Assembly: GCA_964579675.1 (NCBI GenBank)
Contig: CAZOIA010000011.1
Span: forward strand, 1 to 52,973
Length of the DNA stretch: 52,973 bases
Source of the DNA: CAZOIA01 sp964579675
GTDB lineage: Bacteria > Planctomycetota > Phycisphaerae > UBA1845 > PWPN01
Reading direction: 5' to 3'
A program made the translations under genes and the position numbers. Shown piece by piece: positions 7,694 through 15,571 of this stretch. The notes below the pieces were generated by a model, which did no database searches, had not been told where the DNA came from, and worked only from the letters and a program-made list of their open reading frames with translations. Within the stretch, counting starts at the first letter, position 1; each line of letters opens with the position of its first letter.

Positions 7694-9352
7694 ATGCCGA
7701 TTGGCTTTGCGACGATAGACTGGTGCATTGTCGGTGTCTATGTACTGCTGGCCGCCCTGCCGGGGTTCCTGTGCCGCAAATACATCCGGGGTCAGGCTGA
7801 CTTCCTGATCGCAGGGCGGACGCTGAGCATCTTCCTGGCCACCGCCACCCTGACCGCCACCGAGATGGGGCTGGTCACCGTCATGTACTGGGCGGAGTTC
7901 GGGTACACCAGCGGGTTCTCGGCGATGGTGATCGGGCTGATCGCGTTGTCGGCGACCCTGTTTGTCGGGCTGTCGGGCTTCATGGTCAGGGGCCTGCGGG
8001 CTTCCCGGGTGGCCACGGTGGCGGAGTTCTACCAGCAGCGGTACACCGGGGGGGTGCGGCTTCTTGGCGGCTTCATCATCGCCGCCGCGGGGATTCTGAA
8101 CTACGGCGTGTTCCTCCAACTGGAGGCCAAGTTCATCCGGATCGTCACGGATATGCCCGAGATCATCACGATCACGACCTCGACCCCGGCCGCGGAGGCC
8201 TGGCACATCCCGACCGTGAATCTGGTGATGACGGTGCTGCTGGTGATCGTGCTGACCTACACGATGTTGGGCGGCATGGTTTCGGTGGTGCTCACGGACT
8301 ACATCCAGTTCATCGTGCTGACGCTGGGCATCGGAGGGGCGACCTACTGGGTTTTCATGCACTCCGGCATCGGGGGACTGGAGGGAATGGTCGAGGCGGT
8401 GGAGAAGCATCGGCCAGGGTATGGTTTCAATCCCTTCACTAAGGGGCTGGACGACAAGGGCGAGGCGGTTCTCGGCGTGGGTGTGCTCTGGATCCTCTGG
8501 CAGTGCATGCACTGGTTGGGGACAAACACGTGGCAGACGCAGGCGTTCCGTACCGCGGCAACGGACTCTGCCAAGACAGCCCAGAGGATGTGGGTCCTCA
8601 CCGCGTTCAACTATTTCGGGCGCGGAGTGATCCCGATGATCTGGGGCATCGGGGCGCTGGCGTTTCTGAGTCAGACCATGGACGCGGACAGCCTGGCCGG
8701 CGTGGATACCAAGGAGGCGATGCCGATGTTCCTGGCGAACCTGCCCACCGGCCTGGTCGGCTTCCTGGCGGCGGGAATGCTGGCCGCACTGATGTCCACG
8801 CACTCGAGCTACCTGCTCGCGTGGAGCGGCGTGCTGAGCGAGGACCTGACCGGGCCCATCGTCAAATTGCTGTCGGGTCGGGAGATTCCTCAGGGGTGGC
8901 GGATCTGGATCACGCGCCTGTTCATCGTGCTGATCGGTGTGTTCCTGTTGTGCTGGGGTCTGTGGTTCCAGGTGCCGGCCACGGTGTGGGGTTATCTGGC
9001 CGTCACGGGCACGGTCTACGTCGCAGGGGCGATGACCCTGGTGGCGTTCGGGCTCTACTGGCGGAGGGCGAACACGACCGGCGCGTATCTCGGGCTGATC
9101 GGGGGCGCGTTGCCGGGCGTGATCTATCTGATCCTGAATATCGGTGCCCAGGCCATGGGCTTGACCGAAAACGACGGCGGCCATGTGGTGGTCAGGCTCA
9201 AGGAGGTGATGACGGATCCGCTGACCGGAGTGACGAGTTTCCCGCTCGCGGTTGCGGGGATGGTGGCCGGGTCGATCTGGGGTGAACGGCGGCGCCGGGC
9301 GGCGCCGGCGGCGACCGGCGGCGGGGCAGGGGCACCGGGAGGTGTCGCGTGA
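7694..9352 (+). CDS. Sodium:solute symporter (SSS family)
   Basis: 552 aa from the ATG at 7694, preceded by TAAGGAG. About 13 hydrophobic helices are spread evenly along the protein. It begins with a helix (CIVGVYVLLAALPGF), then the family-typical FLIAGRTLSIFLATATLTATEMGLVTVMYWAEFGYTSG segment, and later GLVGFLAAGMLAALMSTHSSYLLAWSG, matching the SSS signature in the fifth core helix pair. It would import a sugar, carboxylate or other organic solute with Na+ across the inner membrane. The substrate is unknown. Its stop overlaps the GTG start of a 68-aa membrane protein, so the two are translationally coupled. Confidence 0.93.
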   Translation: MPIGFATIDWCIVGVYVLLAALPGFLCRKYIRGQADFLIAGRTLSIFLATATLTATEMGLVTVMYWAEFGYTSGFSAMVIGLIALSATLFVGLSGFMVRGLRASRVATVAEFYQQRYTGGVRLLGGFIIAAAGILNYGVFLQLEAKFIRIVTDMPEIITITTSTPAAEAWHIPTVNLVMTVLLVIVLTYTMLGGMVSVVLTDYIQFIVLTLGIGGATYWVFMHSGIGGLEGMVEAVEKHRPGYGFNPFTKGLDDKGEAVLGVGVLWILWQCMHWLGTNTWQTQAFRTAATDSAKTAQRMWVLTAFNYFGRGVIPMIWGIGALAFLSQTMDADSLAGVDTKEAMPMFLANLPTGLVGFLAAGMLAALMSTHSSYLLAWSGVLSEDLTGPIVKLLSGREIPQGWRIWITRLFIVLIGVFLLCWGLWFQVPATVWGYLAVTGTVYVAGAMTLVAFGLYWRRANTTGAYLGLIGGALPGVIYLILNIGAQAMGLTENDGGHVVVRLKEVMTDPLTGVTSFPLAVAGMVAGSIWGERRRRAAPAATGGGAGAPGGVA

Positions 9353-9555
9353 GTGGTTGGGCGACATTCTGGGAGTGGGTGATCATCGTAGCCCTGACGA
9401 CCTACTTCGGGCTGGCGGTGGTGATCATGATCGGCGGGTTCTTCGATGTGAGGAAGATGTTTCGCCGATTGAATGAGTCCCATGCTCAGGCGGGGGAGGG
9501 GCGAGGGCCGGAGGGACAGACGGAGAGAGGGAGAAACGGAGGGATGGAGGGATGA
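9349..9555 (+). CDS. Small membrane protein coupled to the symporter
   Basis: 68 aa. The GTG start overlaps the symporter stop (GTGA). It holds one long hydrophobic helix (residues 9-32, VIIVALTTYFGLAVVIMIGG), then FFDVRKMFRRLNES and a purine-rich-DNA-encoded Gly/Glu/Arg tail of low complexity. The size and position match the small accessory subunits known beside some sodium symporters. The tail is probably of little importance, because its coding DNA is part of a GGGAGGG/GGAGAGA-type low-complexity run. Confidence 0.7.
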   Translation: MSGWATFWEWVIIVALTTYFGLAVVIMIGGFFDVRKMFRRLNESHAQAGEGRGPEGQTERGRNGGMEG

Positions 9556-9597
9556 CAAGAGCGGGAGAGGGGGAACCGAACCGGTCAGGGAGACTCA

Positions 9598-11631
9598 TCA
9601 GAAGAACTTCTCGACGCGCACGGGCCGAGACGAGACGAAACTCCCCGCCTTGAACGCGCCCGGGTGGATCAGGGCGACCTTGCCTTGGTCGTGGGGGCGG
9701 CCGGCCTTTGCGTGCAGCGACCGCAGGCCGCCGAGGTAACGGCGGGCGTCGGCGACGTAGAGCAGATCACCCTGCCTGGCTTTCATTCGGGCCATGTCTT
9801 CGGTGCTGAGGCGGACGACCGGGTAGCTTGGCGTTGGCGGCTGGGTTATTCCCCCCGAGGCGCCGCCCAGAAGTGGTGCCTCGCCTTCCCGCTCTTGAGT
9901 CTGGGCGGGGTCCGGCGCGGGGACGACGGCGGCTGCCGTGTCCTCGGCCGTGCCGTCCTCGGAGATCCTCAACTGGGCGACGATCTTCTCGCCGATCTCG
10001 AAGTTGGGCTCACCGCCCTTGAAGAATCGTCGGCCCCAATCTATCGATCCCACCCACAAGCCGGCGATCTCTGACTCCGGCTTGGGTTTCGTGAAGAGCG
10101 AGATCACGACGCCAATGACACCGGAGGCGAAGAGCCCGAAGAAGGCCCGCATGAACTTGAACCCGCCTTCCGGGCTGACGCCGTGCAGCCAGGTCCCGAA
10201 GGGCTCGATCATCGCCGGCCACTTGACCGAAGCCCAGATGAGGGTGAAGCCGCCCAGCATGGACCAGAAGGCGGCAGTGGGCGTGTAGCGTTTCCAGAAG
10301 GCACCGAAGGCCACCGATACGACAATCGCCGGTGTGACGATGGACGTGAACGCTCCGTGGGCGGCGTAAATGGAACCGAACTTGCTGAAGATGAACCCGC
10401 ACCCCAGGCCGAGTGCCGAGGCGCCAAGCGAGACGCACCGGGCCGCCCTCAGGTAGTGTCGGTCCGGTCGATTCTTGGCCAGGTAGGGCTGGTAGACGTC
10501 GTAGACGAAGATGGCGGCGGTGGCGTTGGTGAGGGTGTCGATGGTGGACATGAGGGCGGCCGTCAACGCGGCGAGGATGAAGCCGAACACGCCCGGCTTG
10601 CAGACGAGTTCGGTGACCACGACAAACGCTTCCTCGGGATCTCTGTTCTCGTCGATGATGCCGATGCCGGCCATGGCGTTGCCGATCCACCCGGCGTTGC
10701 TCACGACGACCATGGCGATGGGCATGAGCAGGAGGGTGTTGAAGAGGATGGTTTTTCGGCCCTCGGTCATGCTCTTGGCGGCCAGGAACCGCATGATGAG
10801 TCCCTGGTTGATGAACAGGAACGTGATGCTGTTGGCAACGCCGTCCTGCCAGAAGATGCCGACGAAGTTGAAGTCGGGCGGCTCGTTGAATCTCGCCAGC
10901 GGGAGTCGGCCTTGCAGGTTGCGGAGGGCCTCGTCGCCGGGGCCGTGCCAGGCGATGTGCGCCCAGAGACTGCGGAACCCATCCACGAGCCCACCGTCCA
11001 TCCCGAGGTAGTCGAGCCCGAGAACGAACAGCAGAAGACCGGCGAATAGCAGCATGAAGCCTTGAAGCAGGTCGGTGAAGATGACGGCCGTCTGTCCGCC
11101 GGCGGTGATATAGATGGCCGAGACGCACGCGATGACGATCATCGCGCTGTACAGATCGACGCCGAGAACCTTGTTGGCTGCCACGCCGAGTGTGAAGAGA
11201 TTGACCCCGACGTAGCCCACCATGTACATGAGCATGATGACGGCGGCCATGATCCTGCACTTGGTGTCGAATCGGCGCTGGAAATACTCGGGGATCGAGC
11301 GGCAGCGGGAGAAGTAAATGATGGGCAGCCAGCCGAACATGAAGAACGGGATGAAGAACCAGTCGTTCATGTAGGTCATGGAGCTGGACATGCCGTACTT
11401 GAAGCCCATGGCCGAGTACTTGATGAAGCTGTACGAGCCGACGCCGGTGGCGACCATGCTCATGGCAATCAGCCACCAGGCGAACTTCTGGCCGCTGAAG
11501 AAGAAGTCGCGGGTGCTTTTTGAGAAGCGACCGAAGAAACTGCCGAAGGCGAGGATGCCGACGAAATAGGTGGCAATGACGACGTAGTCGAACGTCGTGC
11601 CGGCGGCCTCTGCCAGGAGCAAGCTGGTCAC
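9598..11631 (-). CDS. Sodium:solute symporter (SSS family) with cytoplasmic tail
   Basis: 677 aa from a GTG start. About 14 membrane segments occupy roughly residues 15-535, beginning TFDYVVIATYFVGILAFGSFFG and followed by TRDFFFSGQKFAWWLIAMSMVATGVGSYSF, which fits the SSS sugar-transporter branch. FGFILAALTAALMSTIDTLTNATAAIFVYDVY is the family signature. The last ~140 residues are soluble, rich in Ala/Pro/Glu, and carry RLSTEDMARMKARQGDLLYVADARRYLGGLRSLHAKAG, a domain I do not recognise beyond its recurrence as a tail of such transporters. It converges with the first symporter, and a 73-aa membrane protein lies just upstream. Confidence 0.92.
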   Translation of the reverse strand: MTSLLLAEAAGTTFDYVVIATYFVGILAFGSFFGRFSKSTRDFFFSGQKFAWWLIAMSMVATGVGSYSFIKYSAMGFKYGMSSSMTYMNDWFFIPFFMFGWLPIIYFSRCRSIPEYFQRRFDTKCRIMAAVIMLMYMVGYVGVNLFTLGVAANKVLGVDLYSAMIVIACVSAIYITAGGQTAVIFTDLLQGFMLLFAGLLLFVLGLDYLGMDGGLVDGFRSLWAHIAWHGPGDEALRNLQGRLPLARFNEPPDFNFVGIFWQDGVANSITFLFINQGLIMRFLAAKSMTEGRKTILFNTLLLMPIAMVVVSNAGWIGNAMAGIGIIDENRDPEEAFVVVTELVCKPGVFGFILAALTAALMSTIDTLTNATAAIFVYDVYQPYLAKNRPDRHYLRAARCVSLGASALGLGCGFIFSKFGSIYAAHGAFTSIVTPAIVVSVAFGAFWKRYTPTAAFWSMLGGFTLIWASVKWPAMIEPFGTWLHGVSPEGGFKFMRAFFGLFASGVIGVVISLFTKPKPESEIAGLWVGSIDWGRRFFKGGEPNFEIGEKIVAQLRISEDGTAEDTAAAVVPAPDPAQTQEREGEAPLLGGASGGITQPPTPSYPVVRLSTEDMARMKARQGDLLYVADARRYLGGLRSLHAKAGRPHDQGKVALIHPGAFKAGSFVSSRPVRVEKFF

Positions 11632-11647
11632 GCAATTTGCCCTTTCG

Positions 11648-11869
11648 CTAGCTCTGTTGGGGCATCACGTAGATCGCCGCCAGATACCACGTGAGGTGGA
11701 TACCCGCGTACCACAAGAAGCCGACGATCAGTACGCCGAACCAGAAGCGATCCTGCTTCCGCGACAACACGCAGCTTTTCCTGGTCAGGATCAGGTAGAT
11801 ACCGATCAGGAATACGACCGCGCCCATGCCGTATTGATAGAGGAAAGGCCACCAGTATTCAGGCACCAC
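11648..11869 (-). CDS. Small two-helix membrane protein upstream of the second symporter
   Basis: 73 aa from a GTG start with GAGGAGA about 8 nt upstream. It has two hydrophobic segments, YGMGAVVFLIGIYLILT (about 13-29) and FWFGVLIVGFLWYAGIHLTWYLAAIYV (about 42-68), joined by a short basic loop. It ends 16 bp before the symporter start on the same strand, so the two are very likely cotranscribed. It is probably an accessory subunit of the transporter, paralleling the small protein at 9349-9555 though without obvious sequence similarity to it. Confidence 0.7.
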   Translation of the reverse strand: MVPEYWWPFLYQYGMGAVVFLIGIYLILTRKSCVLSRKQDRFWFGVLIVGFLWYAGIHLTWYLAAIYVMPQQS

Positions 11870-11964
11870 GGCTGGTCTCCTCGCAGAATCTCGACTCGAT
11901 CAGGGACGGGTGACACCGCGGGGCGTCCAACGGCGTTGCCCCGCGACTCAGGGCCCATCCCGAA

Positions 11965-12003
11965 ATCCGGTTGAAAACCGCTTCCACAGAAGCGTTTTGG
12001 GAC
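11965..12003. repeat. TTGAA-centred palindromic repeat in the symporter/epimerase gap
   Basis: CCGGTTGAAAACCG contains the inverted pair CGGTT-gaa-AACCG, and AAAACCGCTTC-caca-GAAGCGTTTT can form a second overlapping hairpin. It has the same layout as the two TTGAA-centred palindromes inside the 1450-1587 element. The rest of the 11870-12212 gap shows no gene I can support. Confidence 0.55.
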
Positions 12004-12212
12004 GGGGTCTTGACTGGGCGGGCCTGTAACGCGGGGTCCCAGCTTCTCCAAGGCAGTCTGTATAGCCGCTTGGCCGCTGAATTGCAACGCGTGGTGCTGT
12101 TCAACAGCAGGCGGCAGCATCTCGTTCCAGCCGGCCCGGGGGCGTCGGCCATGGCGGGCGAGGCGGTCTGACCGTAGGATGATCGGGCTTGGAACCCGCG
12201 GGAGTAGCGACT

Positions 12213-13400
12213 TTGCCTCTCTCTCAGATTCGGTACCTGCGCATCTATCCGCTGTTGATCCCATTGCGGCAACCGTTCCGCCATGCCGTCCAGGTTCGCC
12301 GGCACGCCGACCCGGTGGTGATCCAGGTCGAGCTGGCGGACCGGACCATCGGTTACGGGGAGACGCTGCCGCGGCCCTACGTTTCGGGCGAGACGGCGGA
12401 CACGGTGCTCGAGTCGATCGACAGAACGATGCTGGACGAGCTGCTGGCGTTCCGGCCGGCGAGCTTCCCCGAGGCCCTGGAGCGGATCGACGCCCTCCCG
12501 ACGCATGGGAGGACCGGCCGGCTGATCGTGGCCGCCCGGGCAGGGGTGGAACTGGCCCTGCTCGACGCCTACAGCCGCCACTTCGCCAAGCCCATCAGCG
12601 ACGCGGTGGGGTGGCTGGGCGTGCCGGGGTTCGGGTCGCCGGGCAGTACAAAACACGTTCGCTACAGCGGGGTGCTCTCGGGTGGGGAGCTGAGCCGGTT
12701 GAAGCGTTCGCTCCGCAAGATGCGCTGGTTCGGGCTGCGGGATTTCAAGCTCAAGGTCGGTTACGAGGATGATCTCGACCGCGTTCGCGCGGTGGCCGAC
12801 CTCTTGGGTCGCTCGCTCGGTCGGGCCACCACGTTGCGCCTCGACGCGAACGGGGCGTGGACACTCGAACAGGCCAGCGAACGCCTGGCGGCAATGGAAG
12901 ATTGGCCCATTCGCTGCGTGGAACAACCGCTCGATCGGGCCCATGACAATGACCTGGTCGCCCTCAGGCGAGCGGTCCGACTCGACATCATGTACGACGA
13001 ATCGCTCGTCACCTTCGCCGATGCGGAGCGATTGCTGCACTTGGGTGTGGCCGGCGCGTTCAACATTCGCATCAGCAAGAACGGGGGTTTTCTGCCGGCC
13101 CTGAGGCTCGCCCATTTCGCCCGCAAGCACAAGCTCATGTACCAGTTGGGCTGCATGGTGGGCGAAACCAGCATCCTGTCGGCGGCGGGACGTCGTTTCC
13201 TGGAGAACGTGCCCGGGGTGACGTTCGCCGAGGGCAGCTATGGGCGGTTCCTGCTCCAAGGTGACGTCGTGGATCGGCCGGTGCAGTTCGGGTGCGGCGG
13301 CCGGTTCACCCCCCTGTCGGGCCTGGGCTGGGGGATCGATGTTCGCCCGCCCCGCCTGGAACGGCATCTCGCTGACCGCATGATCGAGTTCCCGCTATGA
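12213..13400 (+). CDS. Enolase-superfamily enzyme, probable dipeptide epimerase/muconate cycloisomerase type
   Basis: 395 aa from the TTG at 12213, which has GGGAG 8 nt upstream; an earlier in-frame TTG at 12189 is possible. It has an N-terminal capping domain, then an (alpha/beta)7-beta barrel with the complete MLE-subgroup catalytic set: KxK (K179/K181 in FKLKVG), metal ligands D211 (RLDANGAW), E237 (CVEQP) and D262 (YDES), and the opposite-face base K289 (RISKNGG). Such enzymes epimerise or cyclo-isomerise carboxylates. L-Ala-D/L-Glu epimerase of peptidoglycan recycling is the commonest role, but the sequence alone does not fix the substrate. It stands alone and converges on the URO-D gene. 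Confidence 0.85.
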   Translation: MPLSQIRYLRIYPLLIPLRQPFRHAVQVRRHADPVVIQVELADRTIGYGETLPRPYVSGETADTVLESIDRTMLDELLAFRPASFPEALERIDALPTHGRTGRLIVAARAGVELALLDAYSRHFAKPISDAVGWLGVPGFGSPGSTKHVRYSGVLSGGELSRLKRSLRKMRWFGLRDFKLKVGYEDDLDRVRAVADLLGRSLGRATTLRLDANGAWTLEQASERLAAMEDWPIRCVEQPLDRAHDNDLVALRRAVRLDIMYDESLVTFADAERLLHLGVAGAFNIRISKNGGFLPALRLAHFARKHKLMYQLGCMVGETSILSAAGRRFLENVPGVTFAEGSYGRFLLQGDVVDRPVQFGCGGRFTPLSGLGWGIDVRPPRLERHLADRMIEFPL

Positions 13401-13469
13401 AAGAAAACGATGAACTGAGAGTGATGAACGATGAATGTGATTCCCGTGGTTCCTGATACGTTCTCGCGC

Positions 13470-14555
13470 TCAGAAGACCTCCTGACGCGAGCAGGAGAAA
13501 CCGAGGTCGCGGACGGTCTGGTTGATCTGGAGGCAGTTGGCCTCGGGTTGGCCCTTCTCGAGGTGGTAGTGAAACTCCAGCGGCCCTCCGCCGTTCTCTT
13601 CGACGGTCTGTCGTACCCATGCGTCCACGTCGGCGGGTTCTGCGTTCGTGAGCAGGGGGGTGTCGGCGATCAGGTCGATGCGAACGTTGCCGAACCGCTC
13701 GCGGATCCTGGCCACGCTTGTGTTGCTGCCTACGTTTAGGCAGTTGATTCCGTTGACTTGAGCAAAGACGTCGAGGAGATGGTCGGATTGGCCGCAGGAG
13801 TGGAGGCGGACGGGGCCCAGGCGCTCCGCGAGCTTGTTGAGGGCGGGCAGTGCGAACCCGGCAAGCTGCGCGGGCCCGACCATACACGCGGAGCACTCGC
13901 CGACATGCAGGCCGGTGATCTTCATGCCGACGGTGTCCGCGAACAGGCAGGCCAACTGGATATATGCTTCAGCGATCCAGTCGAGGAACTCGTGGACCAG
14001 GGTGGGGTTGTCGAGCATCTCCACAAAGACTCGCTCACCCATGAGCTTCTGGGCGGTGGTGAGAACGCCGTGGATGGTTGCCCGGCCGGTGGTGTCCCAG
14101 AAGAAGGGCGGGATGACGGCGTGGGTTGGGCCGAGGGATGCGCGGGTGGCCTCGATCTGTCGCAGTAATTCGTCGATGGGCCAGGTTGTCTGCCAGTCGA
14201 TCCCGCGCAGTAGGTCAAGGTCTTTCATGTCGGCCAGGGGCGTCTGGGTGATGTCCGGGTCCTTGTCGCCGTAGAAGACGAGCTTGGCCCCGAGGGCAGC
14301 CCCGAGGATCAGGTTGGGCTGAATGCCGCCGACGAGGGCCACGGGGCAGCGCCGGCCTTCGACCTGCACGAGTCCGGCTTCGAAGTTGTAGATGGGCTCG
14401 TCGGGAAACCGGTCAGCCACCAGCGCGTTGGCCGCCTGTTCCTGGGCCAGCCGGCGGTTTGGGTCCATGAAGAAAGGCTCATCGTACTGAAAGCCGGCCT
14501 GTTCGTGCAGCCACCCGAAGCTCACGCTCCCGAGAACCGAGATTCCACTTGCCAT
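13470..14555 (-). CDS. Uroporphyrinogen decarboxylase (URO-D) family protein, methyltransferase-like
   Basis: 361 aa, starting at an ATG with AAGGAGC 5 nt upstream. The C-terminal half has HVGECSACMVGP and LHSCGQSDHLLD. The His/Cys pair in LHSCG is typical of the zinc-binding methyltransferases of this superfamily (MtaA/CmuA-like) rather than of haem-pathway HemE, whose N-terminal arginine motif is not evident. It may move methyl groups to or from a corrinoid protein, or act as a catabolic enzyme in a pathway not encoded here. No corrinoid protein lies next to it. Such URO-D paralogues are numerous in planctomycetes and mostly uncharacterised. Confidence 0.75.
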   Translation of the reverse strand: MASGISVLGSVSFGWLHEQAGFQYDEPFFMDPNRRLAQEQAANALVADRFPDEPIYNFEAGLVQVEGRRCPVALVGGIQPNLILGAALGAKLVFYGDKDPDITQTPLADMKDLDLLRGIDWQTTWPIDELLRQIEATRASLGPTHAVIPPFFWDTTGRATIHGVLTTAQKLMGERVFVEMLDNPTLVHEFLDWIAEAYIQLACLFADTVGMKITGLHVGECSACMVGPAQLAGFALPALNKLAERLGPVRLHSCGQSDHLLDVFAQVNGINCLNVGSNTSVARIRERFGNVRIDLIADTPLLTNAEPADVDAWVRQTVEENGGGPLEFHYHLEKGQPEANCLQINQTVRDLGFSCSRQEVF

Positions 14556-14694
14556 GGTTGCTCCTTGCCCGCGAATGGCGTCATGGCCCGGGGGACGGTG
14601 CCCATGTTCGCCCTGAGCCGTGGGAGTATCAAGACCCGGCAGGAACCGGTTGGCATTGCACGTCTCGGGTCTGAGGGGTAGATTGCCAGCTATT

Positions 14695-15549
14695 ATGGCG
14701 TTGGCTGCGGTATTCTGGGATCGTGACGGGACGCTGATCGAGGATCCGGGTTTTATCAGCGATCCGGATCAGGTGAAGTTGCTGCCCGGGGCGGCGGAGG
14801 CGTTGTGTCGCCTGGCGGATGCGGGGTTGGAGAACGTCATCGCCACGAACCAGTCGGGTATCGCCCGCGGACTGCTCGACGAGCCGACGCTGGAGAGGAT
14901 CCACGACCGGCTGCGGGAAGCGCTGGCCGCCGGGGCCGCGAGCATCGACGCGATCTATTACTGCCCGTACCTGGACGGCGAGGAGGCAGCGGTCGAGGCG
15001 TACCGCCGGGACAGCGATCTGCGCAAGCCCAAGCCCGGGATGCTGCTTCAGGCCTCCCTGGAGCGGAACCTCGATCTGGCGGCGTCGTGGTCGATCGGCG
15101 ATTCGGTGGGCGACGCCCAGGCCGGGCGGGACGCCGGTTGCCGAACCATCCTCGTTGCCGGCGATTCGTACGCCCGGTCGGCCGCCGAGAGGCAAAAGGA
15201 AGTCGATTTCGTCGCGGCGTCGCTGGGCGAGGCGGTGGATATCGTGCTGAAGCACACGCGAACCGCCCGGGGCGAGCAGGCCGACCACACCGACCACGAG
15301 ACCCCGGCCATCCTGCGGGAGATCCTGACCTTCCTGCGCATGGTGGACCGGCGGGGGCAGGCGGAAGATTTCTCGCTGGCCCGGCTGGCGGGGGCGATCG
15401 TTCAGATTCTAGCCTTGGCAGCACTGGTCTATGCGTTCTTCGGGCTCATCCGCAACGACGACCTGGGGGTACAGATCATTCGGTTGTTGTACACGCTGGT
15501 GCTGCAGTTGATCGCGATAACGTTCTTCATGTTGTCATCCAGGAAATGA
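14695..15549 (+). CDS. HAD phosphatase (GmhB/HisB-N-like) fused to a two-helix membrane tail
   Basis: 284 aa from the ATG at 14695. Residues 1-185 form a complete histidinol-phosphatase/heptose-bisphosphatase-type HAD domain: DRDGT (nucleophile D9, acid D11), TNQSG (T51), KPKPG (K111) and GDSVGD (D136/D140). The zinc-loop Cys/His cluster of classical GmhB is not kept: only CPY (C90) remains before RKPKPG. After a charged linker come about 60 residues with two hydrophobic helices (about 232-252 and 261-281), so the enzyme is anchored in the inner membrane. Known GmhB proteins are soluble and about 190 aa. A role in heptose or related sugar-bisphosphate dephosphorylation is inferred. Confidence 0.85.
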   Translation: MALAAVFWDRDGTLIEDPGFISDPDQVKLLPGAAEALCRLADAGLENVIATNQSGIARGLLDEPTLERIHDRLREALAAGAASIDAIYYCPYLDGEEAAVEAYRRDSDLRKPKPGMLLQASLERNLDLAASWSIGDSVGDAQAGRDAGCRTILVAGDSYARSAAERQKEVDFVAASLGEAVDIVLKHTRTARGEQADHTDHETPAILREILTFLRMVDRRGQAEDFSLARLAGAIVQILALAALVYAFFGLIRNDDLGVQIIRLLYTLVLQLIAITFFMLSSRK

Positions 15550-15571
15550 TGGCGCGAAGCCGCGAGCAGCT

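Noticed and set aside
7466..9367. 633-codon open frame antisense to the first symporter
   Set aside because: The translation is His/Arg/Pro/Gln-rich with no domain, a typical antisense shadow in GC-rich DNA; the plus strand encodes a complete symporter.
10010..11635. 541-codon frame overlapping the second symporter in another frame
   Set aside because: It is Arg/His-rich low-complexity translation without motifs; the symporter frame has all family features.
11971..12171. 66-codon open frame in the symporter/epimerase gap
   Set aside because: It starts inside a palindromic repeat, has no ribosome binding site and no recognisable domain; the repeat explains the conserved-looking beginning.
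11859..13367. 502-codon frame antisense to the enolase-superfamily gene
   Set aside because: No recognisable domain, and the opposite strand carries a full catalytic set.
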